Notes: a model not told the origin generated them from the sequence alone. Positions 48,536 to 60,539 are shown, numbered from the stretch's first letter. The stretch is DNA of 64,000 nt from Sphagnum magellanicum (GCA_021904315.1 CM038914.1:1116001-1180000), one strand, 5' to 3'. Numbers and translations: made by a program.

Positions 48536-51500
48536 ATGGAGGGAAGGCAGAACGTGTAGAATCCATGGTATTTGATGCCAAAGGACAAATTAGGGAAGGT
48601 GGAATGCAAGTTTTATGACAATGTTATTTCATATTGCGAGGATAGAATGTTCCTCCATTTGGGTTATCAATATGATGGTAATGGCTAAGTTGGAGTTATA
48701 ATGTGTTCAAAGGCACATCTAGGGGTGAAAGCCTTATTTGCCCAATGTGGTGGACTTGTCCTTCCACCATTAAACGACATGGGAGTACTAGCCCATATCC
48801 TAAATGGGCGAATAGAAGATGTGGCCATTGAAACATTGAATCCTTTAGTGGAAAGAGAATTTGTTTTGACGTCTCAGGTGGAAGGGGTTCAAATTTTCAA
48901 TCCCTTATAAACAACACATAAAGTCCTAATAAATCCACAAATAACAACATTTGAACCTTTTGACAAGTTTCATTGCTCCAGGGATTGAATTAAACTAGAA
49001 AACAAGATTTGGACAATAAGTGGGCAACTTTTTTTTATGAGGCAAACATCCCCTTCAATGTTGTGCAACATTCAATGTTCATAGAAGTTATGAAAGTAAC
49101 CTCTGAATCTTAAACCTACTATAATCACCCATCATACCATGGATTGTGCACAAATTTGTTAAAATAATCCAAGGTGGATGTGTTCGAATAGGTAGTTGAA
49201 AGGACACATAAATCAATTCACAAATATGGAGCAACCATTTGTTCTAGTGGTTGGGACAATGTTGCACAACGTCCATTATTGAACGTAATGTTTGTTTATC
49301 TAGGTGGCAACATATTCATAGGTTCCATTGACACAATTAGGGAATATAAGGATGCCCATTACATATGTAATGCATTGGCTGAATACATTGAAACCATTGG
49401 AGTCAACAACATTGTACAAATTTGTATAGACAATGCTTCAAACATGATAAGTGTGCCTAAGCTTCTAATCCGTCGTTTTCCAAATCTTTATTTTCAAGTT
49501 TGTGATGTTAATTTTTTGAACTTGTTATTAGAAGATTGGGGAAAAACAACATGGGCAAAACAAATTATGAAAAAAACAAAAGCTATTGTTTCTTTCATAC
49601 CATGCACCACTAACAATCTTTTGTCGTTATGAGACCAACCTAATGTTAAACCCCATTGAAACATGGTTTGTAACCAAATGTTTAATGGTTGAAAGGTTGT
49701 TTAAGCTTAAACCTACCATTGAACAAACTATTGTTGATCTTAATTGGATAATTTTTGTGAACTTATTGCATGGCAACTGTTGTCAAAAGTTGCTCACCAA
49801 GGTGAGATTTGTTTGAGCTAACATAAGGAAGGAGGAATTTTGGGATATTTGTGCCAATTTTGTGCACATGGTGGAATTGGTTTTAGTATCATTGAGGACA
49901 TTTGATGGCAAATATCCTTGCATGGGGAGGGCATGGCTTATCATGAAAACATTAGAACAACATGTCTTATCATTACAAGATCCACCACTTGAATTGCCAT
50001 CAAACCTTGTAGATGTGATTAAAGATCAATTTTACTAAAGGTGGAAGATGTTGACGATTGACCTACATTGTGCACTTGGGCCCTTTTCAATCCATACTTA
50101 TTGGATGAAGCTCATCTATATGATGACGCAAATGTGAAGGAAGCCTTAAACAAAGTTTTGTAAAAAACAATTAGTACTTCAACTACCTACGTTAATTTTA
50201 AAATATTTTGCAAATTTTATTGAAAGTCGAGTCCATTTTCTGACATCCCCTTAGTGAAGGACCTAGACTTGTTCCGATACAAGTGGTGGGATTTTATTAG
50301 AGCTAGTGGATGCACATTTACACCCATCGCCCATCGCATTTTGGCACAAATGTGTTCCACATCATCCCGCAAACAAAATTGGAATTCATATTCATTTGTC
50401 TATAACAAAATGTGAAATCAATTAACATCAAATTGGGTGGAAGACTTAATGTACATATACACTAATAGCAAGCTTTTGTGAAAACGACCTAGTGCCAACC
50501 CCATGGCATGGTACGAGAAAAATATGTTGTCTGAAGATTTAACATTCGACGTTGATGAAAGTGCAAATGAAAACGACTCATTGAGTGAGGACCCCATAGC
50601 TCCAAATGAACCATATGAGGATTACTAAATCGAACATGACCCCTTTGAATTCTCTAATGATGACGAGATTTTGTTTTCAAGATTGTTGTCTAGTCTAACA
50701 ATTTGGCAGGTTCAAAGGTCTAATAATGGCAATGCAAATCTGAGCATGCCATTATTAAACGATTTCATTAAAGTGTTTGATGCACCCCCTTATGCTATAA
50801 ATGCTCCAACAGCCCCAAGTCAACACACGGCCATGCAATCAATGGGTTCCATGGAAGTGTTCCCCCCATTTAATTTGAACACACCCATTAGCTCGAATCA
50901 TTATTCCATAATTGAATGCACAACAAACACTAATAAACACCTCAAACATATAAATGGAACCACTCGTGGGCTTGCATACGGTCACTAACACAAATGTACC
51001 TCAAGTTACAAATTTAAATCCTTCAAGCACTAAAGTTACAAGACTTGAAAAGTCAATAGAAGGTGCTTCAAATTCTGACCACACACCAATCAACCAGTAC
51101 CTACAATATCTAAGACCCCTGATGCCTAAAATGATGTGGGGTCAAAACTGGTCGTTGTGGCAACTTCCATGAATTGTTTTTGGTCACCTATTGAAGATTA
51201 GTCCACACATTGATTTATTCGAAGGAAGAGGCCCACTAATCAAACAATAATTGTTTTTGTAGGTGAACATAGTTATGAATGACCACACACCAATGATGGC
51301 ATTTTGGATATTGAAGGATGGCGCCTCACCAAACAAATTGTGATGAGACATTCAAGGCAAAATATCATCACAACCTTGTGTGGGACAAACATTTCAAAGG
51401 TGGAGGAGGGGTGCAACGATGATGATGATAACAATGACACTAACATTCTTGATGAGACAATTGAGGCCCCAAATGATAATGACTACCATGAACTTTGACC

Positions 51501-51580
51501 CCAAGATCCAAAACTTGCCATTAGTCATCCTCCTAGGTCACAAATCACAAGGGCTTCATAATTATAGGGTGGATGCATGA
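48536..51580 (+). pseudogene. hAT transposase relic (BED finger, DUF659, degraded C-terminus)
   Basis: The ATG at 48536 opens a broken frame. KVECKFYDNVISYCEDRMFLHLG looks like a BED finger with its second Cys replaced. The catalytic-core-like DUF659 part is best near 49220-49600: KYGATICSSGWDNVAQRP, NVMFVYLGGNIFIGSIDT, QICIDNASNM. The text continues in other frames (ETNLMLNPIETWFVTKCLMV; EFWDICANFVHMVELVLVSL; MGRAWLIMKTLEQHVLSLQD) to about 50040. Degraded dimerisation-type text (IAHRILAQMCSTSS) lies near 50330. A coding-like tail with many frame breaks may run to about 51580 (acidic DDDDN run, then HPPRSQITRAS). Stops and shifts throughout make it dead. It is the transposase expected for the surrounding element. 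Confidence 0.8.
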
Positions 51581-52196
51581 GTGGGTGGACCAATTTGGGT
51601 GTCATGCCACCAATTCTACCTTGTGGTTGCCATTGCAATGGCCATGTTGCCTTATAGGTGTTAAAATTTATCAAAATGGACTTGGTTCAAAGATTTTAAC
51701 TTGAATATCTACATGATGCACAAAATCATTTTACAAAATTTTAAAAATCATAAAATAAGCCATGGACTTTTGAACTCAAAACACATGGACTACTACACCT
51801 TTGACTACCATTTTTATATGGACTATGTTATGGTCCATTAACTCATGGGGTGTGTGTTAGGGACTTGGAATTAATAAGATATCATATCAAAGAAATGTAG
51901 GAACAAAATGAATAATGAGTTGAATTTTTAAATTATACTTATGGACTTTTGAATGGGCTAATCAAGAGCATTTTTTCATAAGTCCATATCATATTGGAGG
52001 AGGAAATATTTCATAATTTTTTTGCATAGATGCTTAAAGAAATAAAAAATCTAGATGTGTCATTAATGACATGGAAAAAAATTTAAGAAATCAATGTAAA
52101 CTAATAAAAAGTAGTTGTAATTTCCAAAATTTGACCAAAATTTTGAGTAAATAGGAACTTTGGTTGTGTGGCGAATTGGTCCACCCATTCATGCAT
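51571..52196. repeat. Inverted repeat of about 27 bp between two convergent relics
   Basis: ggatgcatgagtgggtggac at 51569 and following (ending accaatttgg) is matched in inverse orientation at about 52168-52196 (atgcatgaatgggtggacca, then attcgc). Each copy falls near the 3' end of one of the two convergent broken genes. Confidence 0.6.
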
Positions 52197-53839
52197 AAAC
52201 TCCATAGGCATTTGGCATTTACTTACACATAGGTTTAACTTTATATGCAAATCCACATGGTTGCTTAAGCATATCTTCTTCCAACTATATATTTTTTGGT
52301 AATAAAATTGTAACCATCTACTTTGGGACCCTATTTGGAAATTGGTGTATTTCATATAAGACAATTTCATTTCCATAATTCAAATTCCAAACTTTCAATT
52401 TCAAGGGCACTTCGAAGTGCCATATAGTTGCAATTATATGTTTTCTAATCATTCTAGTCACATTGTTATCAATGAAATTCAATATAAAAAAATTATGGGC
52501 CATATCTAATCATCCAATTCATTTTTCAATTGTAAAACTTTACATATGATTGTAGTGAACTAGGTTTACATTAATTGTGACAAACTTTTAGGGGAAACAA
52601 CTTGTTTGCCCATATTGCCCCATAAATATCAATAATATTGAGGCTACTATACAATGTACATATGTTGCATCAAATTCCACCTCACCTTACTGCTACAATC
52701 TATTATATTTTCTATTACTACTTTCCCCAATATTATTACCACATTGTCGATTAGCGTGATTTTTTAGCCCAATGGGTTTCCCATTCAAAATTGCGTCCAA
52801 CCTAGGAACATTATTTATTTTGTTGAGCATTACGACCATGTGAGGAGATATTGCAGTTAATAATGCAAAAACAACATCATCTTTCAAACACGACCCTTCA
52901 TTAATCTCTTCCAATGTCAACTTGGCTTGGTTTTTAGGCTGAAAATCACTTATGGTGAACCCTTGCCCGATCTCCTCCCCCAATCATGTTATACCAAACA
53001 CACTTCAAATTCAAATTGTATTCAAACTTGTTGGTTCTTGGGTTATATCACCTTTGAAACATTTGATAAAACCTATGATGTCGTGTATTAATCCCTGATG
53101 GGTGCAACAATTCACATGCATTCTAAATCATGGATTCATCATATTACCATTTATTGTATTAACTCCTTCATGTGATAACAAACATGCCAACATTCCAAAT
53201 TTATTTCATGTTTGCGCCCCATGCTTGTGGCCTATTGGGTGCGTTAAACATGTTGTATTCTCAATGTTGTGGCATGGTTGTTTGAAGATTGAATTGTTCA
53301 TATAGGTGTTGATGAATTGGGGCCCTACATTGTGGACATCTCTTCCTTACCACCATCAAAGTGATTAGGCATTGCGGATGGTACATGAGTTTGGGTTTAA
53401 GATTTAGGGTTTGGCATGTATCCAATTCTTCACATAGTGCATCACACTCCAATGTCATCTCTCGAAGTTGCATTTACATTAAGCCCATTTCCCTTCGCAA
53501 CGCCTCTAAAACATGTTCAATAATGTCAGCTTGTCTTGTGAAGGACAATATGTTAACACCCTATGCCAATTCCCCCTGATGATTTGTCGTGTCAAATGGC
53601 ATATAACATTAGTAGAAATACTATTGCATGCGACTGTCATTTACAACTAGTTTTTAGTTACAAACAACATTTGTGACTAAATTGGTAGTAGTAGCAAATG
53701 ACAAGTTGTATGTGAAAACCAATTGCATGCGACAAATGAAGTATTTTTTCATCAAATACTTATATGGCGGCCATATAGTGTATACATGAATGATTCTGCG
53801 ACTAAAATTACAATTATTTTGGTGACCAATTGTATTTTG

Positions 53840-55145
53840 CCACATGGTACCCACTTGACCTACGCCACATGGCACCTATATAATTTACGTGGCACATAAG
53901 TTTAGACATAGGTCATGTGGCATATGTCTAAACCTAGGTGATCACCTAGGCTAGGCCTAGAATTAGGCCATGTGGCATGTAGGCTTGGTCTAGAGCTATG
54001 CCACTTTGGCTAGGCCTAAATTTAAACCACATGGCATTTATTAAAAATACCGTATTTATTTTTGGGTTTAATTAAGGTTTAACCTTTTTGATTGGTTTAT
54101 CCCAAAATGCAATTGCATTTTAATTTGTACATTGTGTTCTTAGGGCATTTCCTTATGAAGTTGACAAAACTAAAATGGGAGGCAAAACTTATGGAATTAA
54201 TTTTGTAGTTGCAACCTAGTTACAACTAGTCGTGCAACTACTTGGGCTACTAGTGATTACTTAGCCTAACCTACTACTTCTTACCTAACTCACAACTTAT
54301 TAACCTAGCCTATTAATTAACACATTTTACGTGGCACCTAGTTTAATCATGTTGCCATGCGGTGTGGAAAAAAAGTTAATTAGGTGCCACAAGGCAAGGC
54401 CTAAGCCTAGCCTATGTGCTATGTGGCATGTCCTAGCATAACTTGGGTGCCACATGGCATGGCATAGCCTAACCTAGGGATGGATGGCATGACACAACCT
54501 AGCCTGGATGCCACATGGCATGGATAAGTCTAGCCTTGGTGCCACGTGGCATGGCATAGGTCGGACATATGTGCCATGTGGCATGTCCTATCCTATCTTA
54601 GCCTAGGTGCCACATGGCATGTCATAGCTTAGCTTAGGTGCCATGTGGCATGTTTTAACCTAGCCTAGGTGCCACATGGCATGGCATAGGTTCCACATGG
54701 CATGGCTTAGGCCTAGCATATGTGGCATGTGACATGTTTTATGTTGTGCTTAGGTGCCATGTGGGATGACCTAGGCCTAACATATGTGGCATGTTTTATG
54801 CCTTGCTTAAATGCCACATGGCATGGCCTAGGCCTAGCATAAATGCCATGTGGCATGGCTGAAACTTAGCCTATGTGCCACATGGCATGGCTTAGGCTAA
54901 GCATATGTGCCATGCGGCATGTCTTATGTTGTGCCTAAGTGCCATGTGGGATGGGTTAAACCTAGCCTATGTGCCGCATGGCATGGCCTAGGCCTAACAT
55001 ATGTGGCATGTCATAGCCTAGGCTAAGTGCCATGTGGCATGGCCTAAGCTTAACCTATGTTCCACATGTCATGTCTAAGCTTATATGTAGACGTAGGTAA
55101 TGCCACATGTCACCAAGCTTAGGCTAAGTACCATGTGGCTTAGGC
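53840..55145. repeat. Degenerate GCCACATGGCATGGC array inside the CACTA-like element
   Basis: About 25-30 degenerate copies of a unit of about 35-50 bp built from gtgccacatggcatggc and cctaggcctagc. GCCACATGGC and GCCATGTGGC alternate, so the array is rich in short palindromes. Confidence 0.85.
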
Positions 55146-55192
55146 TTATAGGTAGGTAGGTACTAGTAGGTAGGTAGGTATATATATATAGG
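55146..55192. repeat. TAGG microsatellite passing into a TA run
   Basis: taggtaggtaggtactagtaggtaggtagg followed by tatatatata; near the right end of the CACTA-like element. Confidence 0.85.
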
Positions 55193-56305
55193 TACATCCT
55201 TGCTAGTTAGGTAGCTTAGATACCTTATACATCTAACATGTGACTATCTTGGTTACATTTGCAACTAAATGTATATACAATGTTGTGAAAAATACAAAGA
55301 GATTAAAAAAAACACAATTTAAGGATGAAATAGGTCATAGTTACAACCTAGTTGAAAAGAATACCAAACTTCATTCAAATTTGAAAAGTAATTACATAGG
55401 CAACCACTTATAGTCGTAGGTGACATTTGGTTACACATAGTTATATAGGGACTAGTTGCGAACAACATGATTCCTAGTAGTGTAAGATGCCATTTGAACC
55501 ACAACATCCAATTGTTCTACATCCATGGGGTTGTACATGCTCGGTGGTGATTAAAAGGGATTTTGTTCGCAAGGGCATTCAACAATTCGGTTGTTCATCA
55601 CAAATGAAAGATCTTGAGTACGAAAAATACTAAGTGTTGATTTGGGAACAACTAATATTGGTGGTACTAGTTGAAAAGAGAAAGGGGGAGTGATAGGGGT
55701 AGATTTGGGAGAAACCTAGGGGTCATAACATTATAAGAACCAGATCAACTGTTGTAGGAGCTAAACGAGTTTTTGGAAGAGCCTATGGATTTTCCATTGT
55801 AAATCTATTTGGTTGGTATGAAGGCACATTGTTGGCTCATTGGCCTGGAACGGTCTTCTAATCAACCTAAACCCCAAGCACCACCATTGCATAAACCATA
55901 TGTGCCATAGTCAAAGGCACTTGGTTTTTGGAAAAAAAATTGGCTCCCCGTCATGGCCATGTGCACCTCCAACATGCGTGTCTTCATATGTTCATCCATG
56001 CAACTTGTATATTGGGTGAAATTATTTTTCTTGTGAGTTTCATGCTTAGAAAATGGCCATTTCTTATCAATGTGGCACCAATGCACATACTACGAACATA
56101 ACATGTACGATCAAGGTTGGGGAAGGTTTTGCCATCCAACGTTTGCTAGGATGGTTGGGTTTTCAAGTGCTTCGAGCTCAACCTCGTGTCGTCTTCTTTT
56201 CGGGCCATAGCCTTGACCACTTTCTTTCGGTTCGTAGCATTCGCCATCGTACCCATTGTCCATTAATAAACATTAATTTAAAGGTAAATTAAGGTTAAGT
56301 TTAGA

Positions 56306-56331
56306 ATATATATATATATATATATATATAC
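56306..56331. repeat. AT dinucleotide microsatellite
   Basis: About 13 AT units just upstream of the minus-strand ATG at 56263. Confidence 0.9.
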
Positions 56332-56639
56332 AATGAATCAATATGGGGTCCTCTAAGAGGTTCAACCTTGACATCTAGCACACAATTGTTTTCACAATTG
56401 GCATCATGAACTTAAAAACCCTCCAAAGGACTCCCACTTTCTTCCAACTGTATGGCATCGATTGCTCAAAGCAAACAAAGTCCCCACATGTAAGGGAAGA
56501 AAGTACATGGAATGACAAAAATGTGGGTTTTATAATAGACCCACACATGCTTAAAGCCCCAAGACCAAGCCCGTGCCTATTTTGGTCACCTTTAGTCACC
56601 ATTGAAAGCTTGATTTGGGCACCATGCCTGGTTCAATAG

Positions 56640-57060
56640 CCCATATTCCCTGGTGACCAAAATTTTCGGTCGCCATTGGATGGCTTGCAAGAATTGTGGA
56701 CACAAGGCTGTTGAATGGTGATTGAAAAGTGACTTAGTCACCATCGGATCACTATGTCACATGGTGACCAAAGGTGACCAAAATAGGTTCAATTGCCATT
56801 AAGCATCTGGTAGCCAAAATTTTGGTCACCTTTGGTCATTGACTGTACAATTGGCTAGTTGGTGATTGAAAATTTTTGGTCACCTTCATCTTTTAGAAAT
56901 GGCGATCGAATTTTTCCAATTGTTAATTGTCAAGACAACGTGTTGGCGACCAAGAAATTCAATCACCATATGACCACATTTGACAACCACATGATGTGGC
57001 TGATACATGGGAATGCCATTGCATGACGACCAAATTCCTTCAATAACCAAATTCTCTAGG
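56640..57060. repeat. Inverted GGTCGCCA / TGGTGACC repeat cluster between divergent relics
   Basis: Many copies of ggtgaccaaaattttcggtc-type text in both orientations, giving overlapping hairpins. It lies between the minus-strand gene start (56263) and the plus-strand ORF at 57.26 kb. A TATATAAA box follows at 57095-57102. Confidence 0.7.
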
Positions 57061-57094
57061 TGCCCCTAGCTCTAGGGGTATCCTTAATTTAACC

Positions 57095-57102
57095 TATATA
57101 AA
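57095..57102 (+). promoter_or_regulatory. Candidate TATA box
   Basis: TATATAAA about 160 bp upstream of the ATG at 57262. A similar TATATAAG at 58381 stands before the kinase-like relic. Confidence 0.4.
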
Positions 57103-57261
57103 GAGCTTCACATTTTCATTTTTCTTCACATTTTTTTCAATGTGTACAACTTTGATTGTTTTGGACAATTGGTGCACAACACTTTAAAAAAAGGGGGCGA
57201 GGGGACTCCATGCATTATTTATTTATTTATTTTTTATTTCAAATTATTTCACAAATGAAAT

Positions 57262-57656
57262 ATGTCAAACAATCAAGTTGAAGGAAAGATAATCAAATAG
57301 ACTCATGAATGGGACCACCACACCATCATGATTAGGATTATGAGGGGGCAGATGTCATATATTTCCTAGGCCAAGAAGGAGGCAAATATGATGTGGATAA
57401 TTTTCGATTACTAGATGACTTATTATACAAGGACATACCATTGACATTACATGTTAGAACTAATAATGTAATGGACAAGGAGAGTGTGTTCATAGCTAGG
57501 GATCACAATAGCACCAGTGTTAAATATCTTCCATGTGCGTTGGAAGGAGTCTATGTTTTAGATGTCTCAAATTTGCTTAAGGACTTGTTGTATGAGGACA
57601 TCCTGACAAAGTTTCATGTTTATGACACACAAGACTATTTTGACACAATATGACAT
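57262..57656 (+). pseudogene. Small ORF with internal duplication, unknown
   Basis: The ATG at 57262 (MSNNQVEGK) runs into a stop; after a frame change, ADVIYFLGQEGGKYDVDNF leads into a clean stretch to the stop at 57651-57653. Two similar segments, LLDDLLYKDIPLTLHV and LLKDLLYEDILTKFHV, point to an internal duplication. I do not recognise a family. It may be a 5' exon of the kinase-like gene that follows, or a separate gene; both follow a repeat cluster and a TATA-like box. Confidence 0.4.
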
Positions 57657-58019
57657 TTGTTAGTTTTTAAATAAATTTATGAAAAAAAAAGAACAAACAT
57701 CTTTGCCATGTGAGGTTTTATTTTAAAACTATTGGAAATACCATTTTGATAGTGTATTATTAGGGTTACATTTTTTGATAGATATTGCAATCGATTTAGT
57801 TTGAGTAAATTACAAAAAAATTGGGTAATTTTTTATTATCTTTTTATTACAATAATTATAGTTAAGTGTTCCTTTCTTTTAGCCCCCACTATAAAGATGT
57901 GTTACAAAATTGTGTCAAATTTCGTTCCCAACAAGGAAGGATTGTTTTCCATTTGTTCCCAACATGTTCCTTTTAAGTTCCCAATGGGTTCCCATCAATA
58001 CCCTAATTTTTTATGATGG

Positions 58020-58370
58020 GATCACACAACATGGTGACTGAAAGGGTTTCAATTACCATCAAGGGGAAAATGATGAAGGGAAAAATAAACAAGGGGTGTG
58101 GGGGGAGGGGAAATAAATTATGGCAACTAAAAGGTTTTTGGTCACCATAGGTATGTGGCAACTGAAAGGTTTTTGGTCGCCATAGTTGCATGGCGACCAA
58201 ATTTGATCGCCATTTGATGGCAATGACTAAATTCGGTTGCCATTGGACAACAATTATGAATTTTGGTCACCCATGGTGGATCAAGTTTGTGTTTGGTCGC
58301 CATCTGGGAATCATAAAATGGCAACCAAATTTGTTTTTAGCCATCTAATGGCAGCCTATTTTTGAAGAGG
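58020..58370. repeat. Inverted GGTCGCCA / TGGCAACC repeat cluster before the kinase-like relic
   Basis: Repeated text such as tggcaactaaaaggtttttgg, ggtcgccatagttgcatggc and gcgaccaaatttgatcgcca in both orientations. A TATATAAG sequence follows at 58381. Confidence 0.7.
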
Positions 58371-58639
58371 TTGTTGAAGGTATATAAGTTTTTAAATGCA
58401 ACTTTTGATTCATTTTTTAGCACTTATGTTTTCATTTGGGTTTTGTGTCTTTGGTTGCCCATTTACAACCATTGTGTGGAACCTTGGGTGAGTTGAGGTG
58501 ATCAAGTTCTTGGTGAAGGGTAATCTTTTTTGCATTTTGCAAAAAGTTTAGAACATATTAAAGTGTGATTTTTTGAGATTCTAATTGCTATTAGCAATTA
58601 GTGCTTGGAAAGACTTTGGGTTTTTTGTTATCCAAAACT

Positions 58640-60259
58640 TCAATATTGTTGTTCAACGGACAATCAAGCAAACAACCATCAAGCGGACAACCATCAAATG
58701 GATAATCTGACCAAAACCTTCAAAACAAGTTATCCCACACATCATTTGGTACTTATCCCCCCAAACCTTTGAACAACCCACCCTTAACCATGCACAAATG
58801 AGGGATTAAAGAAATTCCCAATGGAAAGAACACTTCATCGACACAATTTCGAAAGCGTCAAAAACTTGAAGATAATCATCCTAAACGAATTACCACATAA
58901 TGATTCTAGGAAATTTTCATGACATTTTTCATGGAACACACAATGGCATACCTTGATGATGTTTTTATGAGCAAGCAGGGAACTGGCATGGAGAAGTATA
59001 AGTAGGTCATGGATCATAAGTTTTTGGCTGAATTAAATGGTTCTTTGCAATACATCGAACTTCAGAATTTCGAAAGGTTTCCAAAATGGTTTGAATGCAA
59101 ATTTTCAGATGTACCCACAAACTTGTAATGGCTTGATGTCTTTTATTCACAAAAGGACAAGGTGCAGTGGACCACAGAGATGGCAAGCTTGTGGGAAAAA
59201 AATTCATGGTGGGCCAAATTCCTGAAGAATTGGTTGAAGAAGAAGGCGAGGCTTGCACCATGAATGGAAGAAGACGCTTGAAACCTTTTGGCCCAAATTG
59301 GAAGTTGTGGTGTGTTATGGATTCCAAACACAACAAATGTGTTCCCATTGTTAAGTGGAGATGATCAAGGTGCAAATCGAAAGATTCAATCACATTCCAA
59401 GCATGATTGAGTTGGTGGGGAAGACACCAAAGACAAATGATAAGTGAAAAACACGTGAACAATAATTAATGGAAGCCTTAGCATGCCCATGTGAACATCC
59501 AAGTGTCATCAAATTCTTTGCCATCCACATAAAAACCATGGAGGCATACACATTGTGGTGGAATGGGGGAACTCTTCAAGAAATGTTGGATTACAACATG
59601 AAGTACTTCCCCATTATGGATGATCGTACCTTATCACATCAAGGGGGGCCGAATATGGAAGGGCGAACATGACTCGTCACCTTTAGGCAAAATCATGTGA
59701 AGTTGGCGTGGGCATTCATATACATTAAAAATGTAATACATCATTGTGGAATTTTGCACAATGATTTGTCCAAGGACAACATTATGTTGCATTTTCTACC
59801 AAACAAACCAAATGTTGTGTACATATTGTGTGCGATTGGGGTGAAGTTGAGCACTTGTAAGAGGCGACACCATCATTGTGTGGGTTTGCAAAGGAGTAAG
59901 ATGCCACCAATGCAAAGAAAGTGCATTGGTGGGTTGCCCCGAAATTGTTTTTTTATTTACAACGAATTAAAAACTACAAATTCCCCTTGACAAATGGCCA
60001 AGCAACATGCCACAACTTTAAAGATTAAAGGTTGGCAAATGTCATATGGGGTGAAGATTGGGATGTAGAATATTTTATGGACAATTCAACCAAGATGTCA
60101 TTTGGGAAACTAATCCATCACATGTATGACAAATCCAAAGGCACAAAGAATTGTTCAACACCTTGTGCACACATTGATGGGGCCTCTATACAATTGGTTT
60201 TCATTCTTTTTTTGGAACTACTTACCAAGGTGAAATTATTGTGTTTATATTCATTATAG
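58640..60259 (+). pseudogene. Protein-kinase-like gene relic
   Basis: A eukaryotic protein kinase fold can be followed through several frames. EALACPCEHPSVIKFFAI with AYTLWWNGGTLQEML (59470-59600) fits helix C, strand 5 and the hinge. HCGILHNDLSKDNIMLHF (59745-59800) is the catalytic loop, HND in place of HRD and Ser for the loop Lys. VCDWGE (about 59828) stands for DFG, one frame shifted. WWVAPKLFF (about 59920) is the APE segment with Glu replaced by Lys. A short C-lobe remnant (GEDWDVEYFMDNSTKMSFGK) ends at 60259. Upstream text such as GSLQYIELQNFERFPKWFEC (about 59040) and NHIPSMIELVGKTPKTNDK (about 59400) may be the N-terminal region; I saw no clear VAIK lysine. Multiple stops and shifts make it dead. 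It lies inside the putative hAT element, so cargo is one reading. Confidence 0.6.
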
Positions 60260-60539
60260 AGTATAGTAGTTTAATGAATTTTGACCCCCATGTAGTAGGT
60301 CTTTTTTTATATGAGGATTTTTGAAAGATGATATTTTGGTTTGTGTTGAGACTTGGGATTAATGATAGACTTGCGATATCTTGAAATTTTTTAAAAAAAA
60401 ATTTAAAGGATTTTTTTTGAAGATTATATTTTTGCATGGTGAAATATTGGAATTTCCATAATTTTTTTTTACCTTAAGATATTCTTTAGTGTAAATGGCA
60501 AGACCATAATGTGACACATCGAAAAGAAGATGATCAAAT

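Larger units (their letters stand above)
53607..55482. mobile_element. CACTA-like non-autonomous element with TAA target duplication (1876 bp)
   Basis: The right terminus, inverted, reads CACTACTAGGAATCATGTTG and the left reads CATTAGTAGAAATACTATTG, about 18 of the first 28 bases in common. CACTA-type ends and a 3-bp duplication are diagnostic of the superfamily; TAA lies on both sides (53604-53606 and 55483-55485). Removing the element plus one TAA restores a reading frame on the minus strand. Subterminal text repeats short motifs such as gcatgcgac, gttacaac and tagttgc. No transposase is present. Confidence 0.75.
52070..56263 (-). pseudogene. Unknown gene, broken and split by a CACTA-like insertion
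   Basis: On the minus strand an ATG at 56263 begins MDNGYDGECYEPKESGQGY with a basic PKRRRH stretch that could be an NLS. The text goes on with a few stops to about 55860 (HIDKKWPFSKHETHKKNN, TRMLEVHMAMTGSQFFF), then in another frame to 55.5 kb. Removing the element at 53607-55482 and one TAA copy rejoins the frame exactly (VVVQMAS, then YMPFDTTNHQGELA). Downstream come ADIIEHVLEALRREMG, CDALCEELDTC and CPQCRAPIHQHLYEQF (a CxxC pair), then LTLEEINEGSCLKDDVVFAL near 52.9 kb and finally FMHEWVDQFATQP near 52.18 kb. I do not recognise the family. It converges on the hAT transposase relic and could be a second gene of the same element. Confidence 0.5.
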
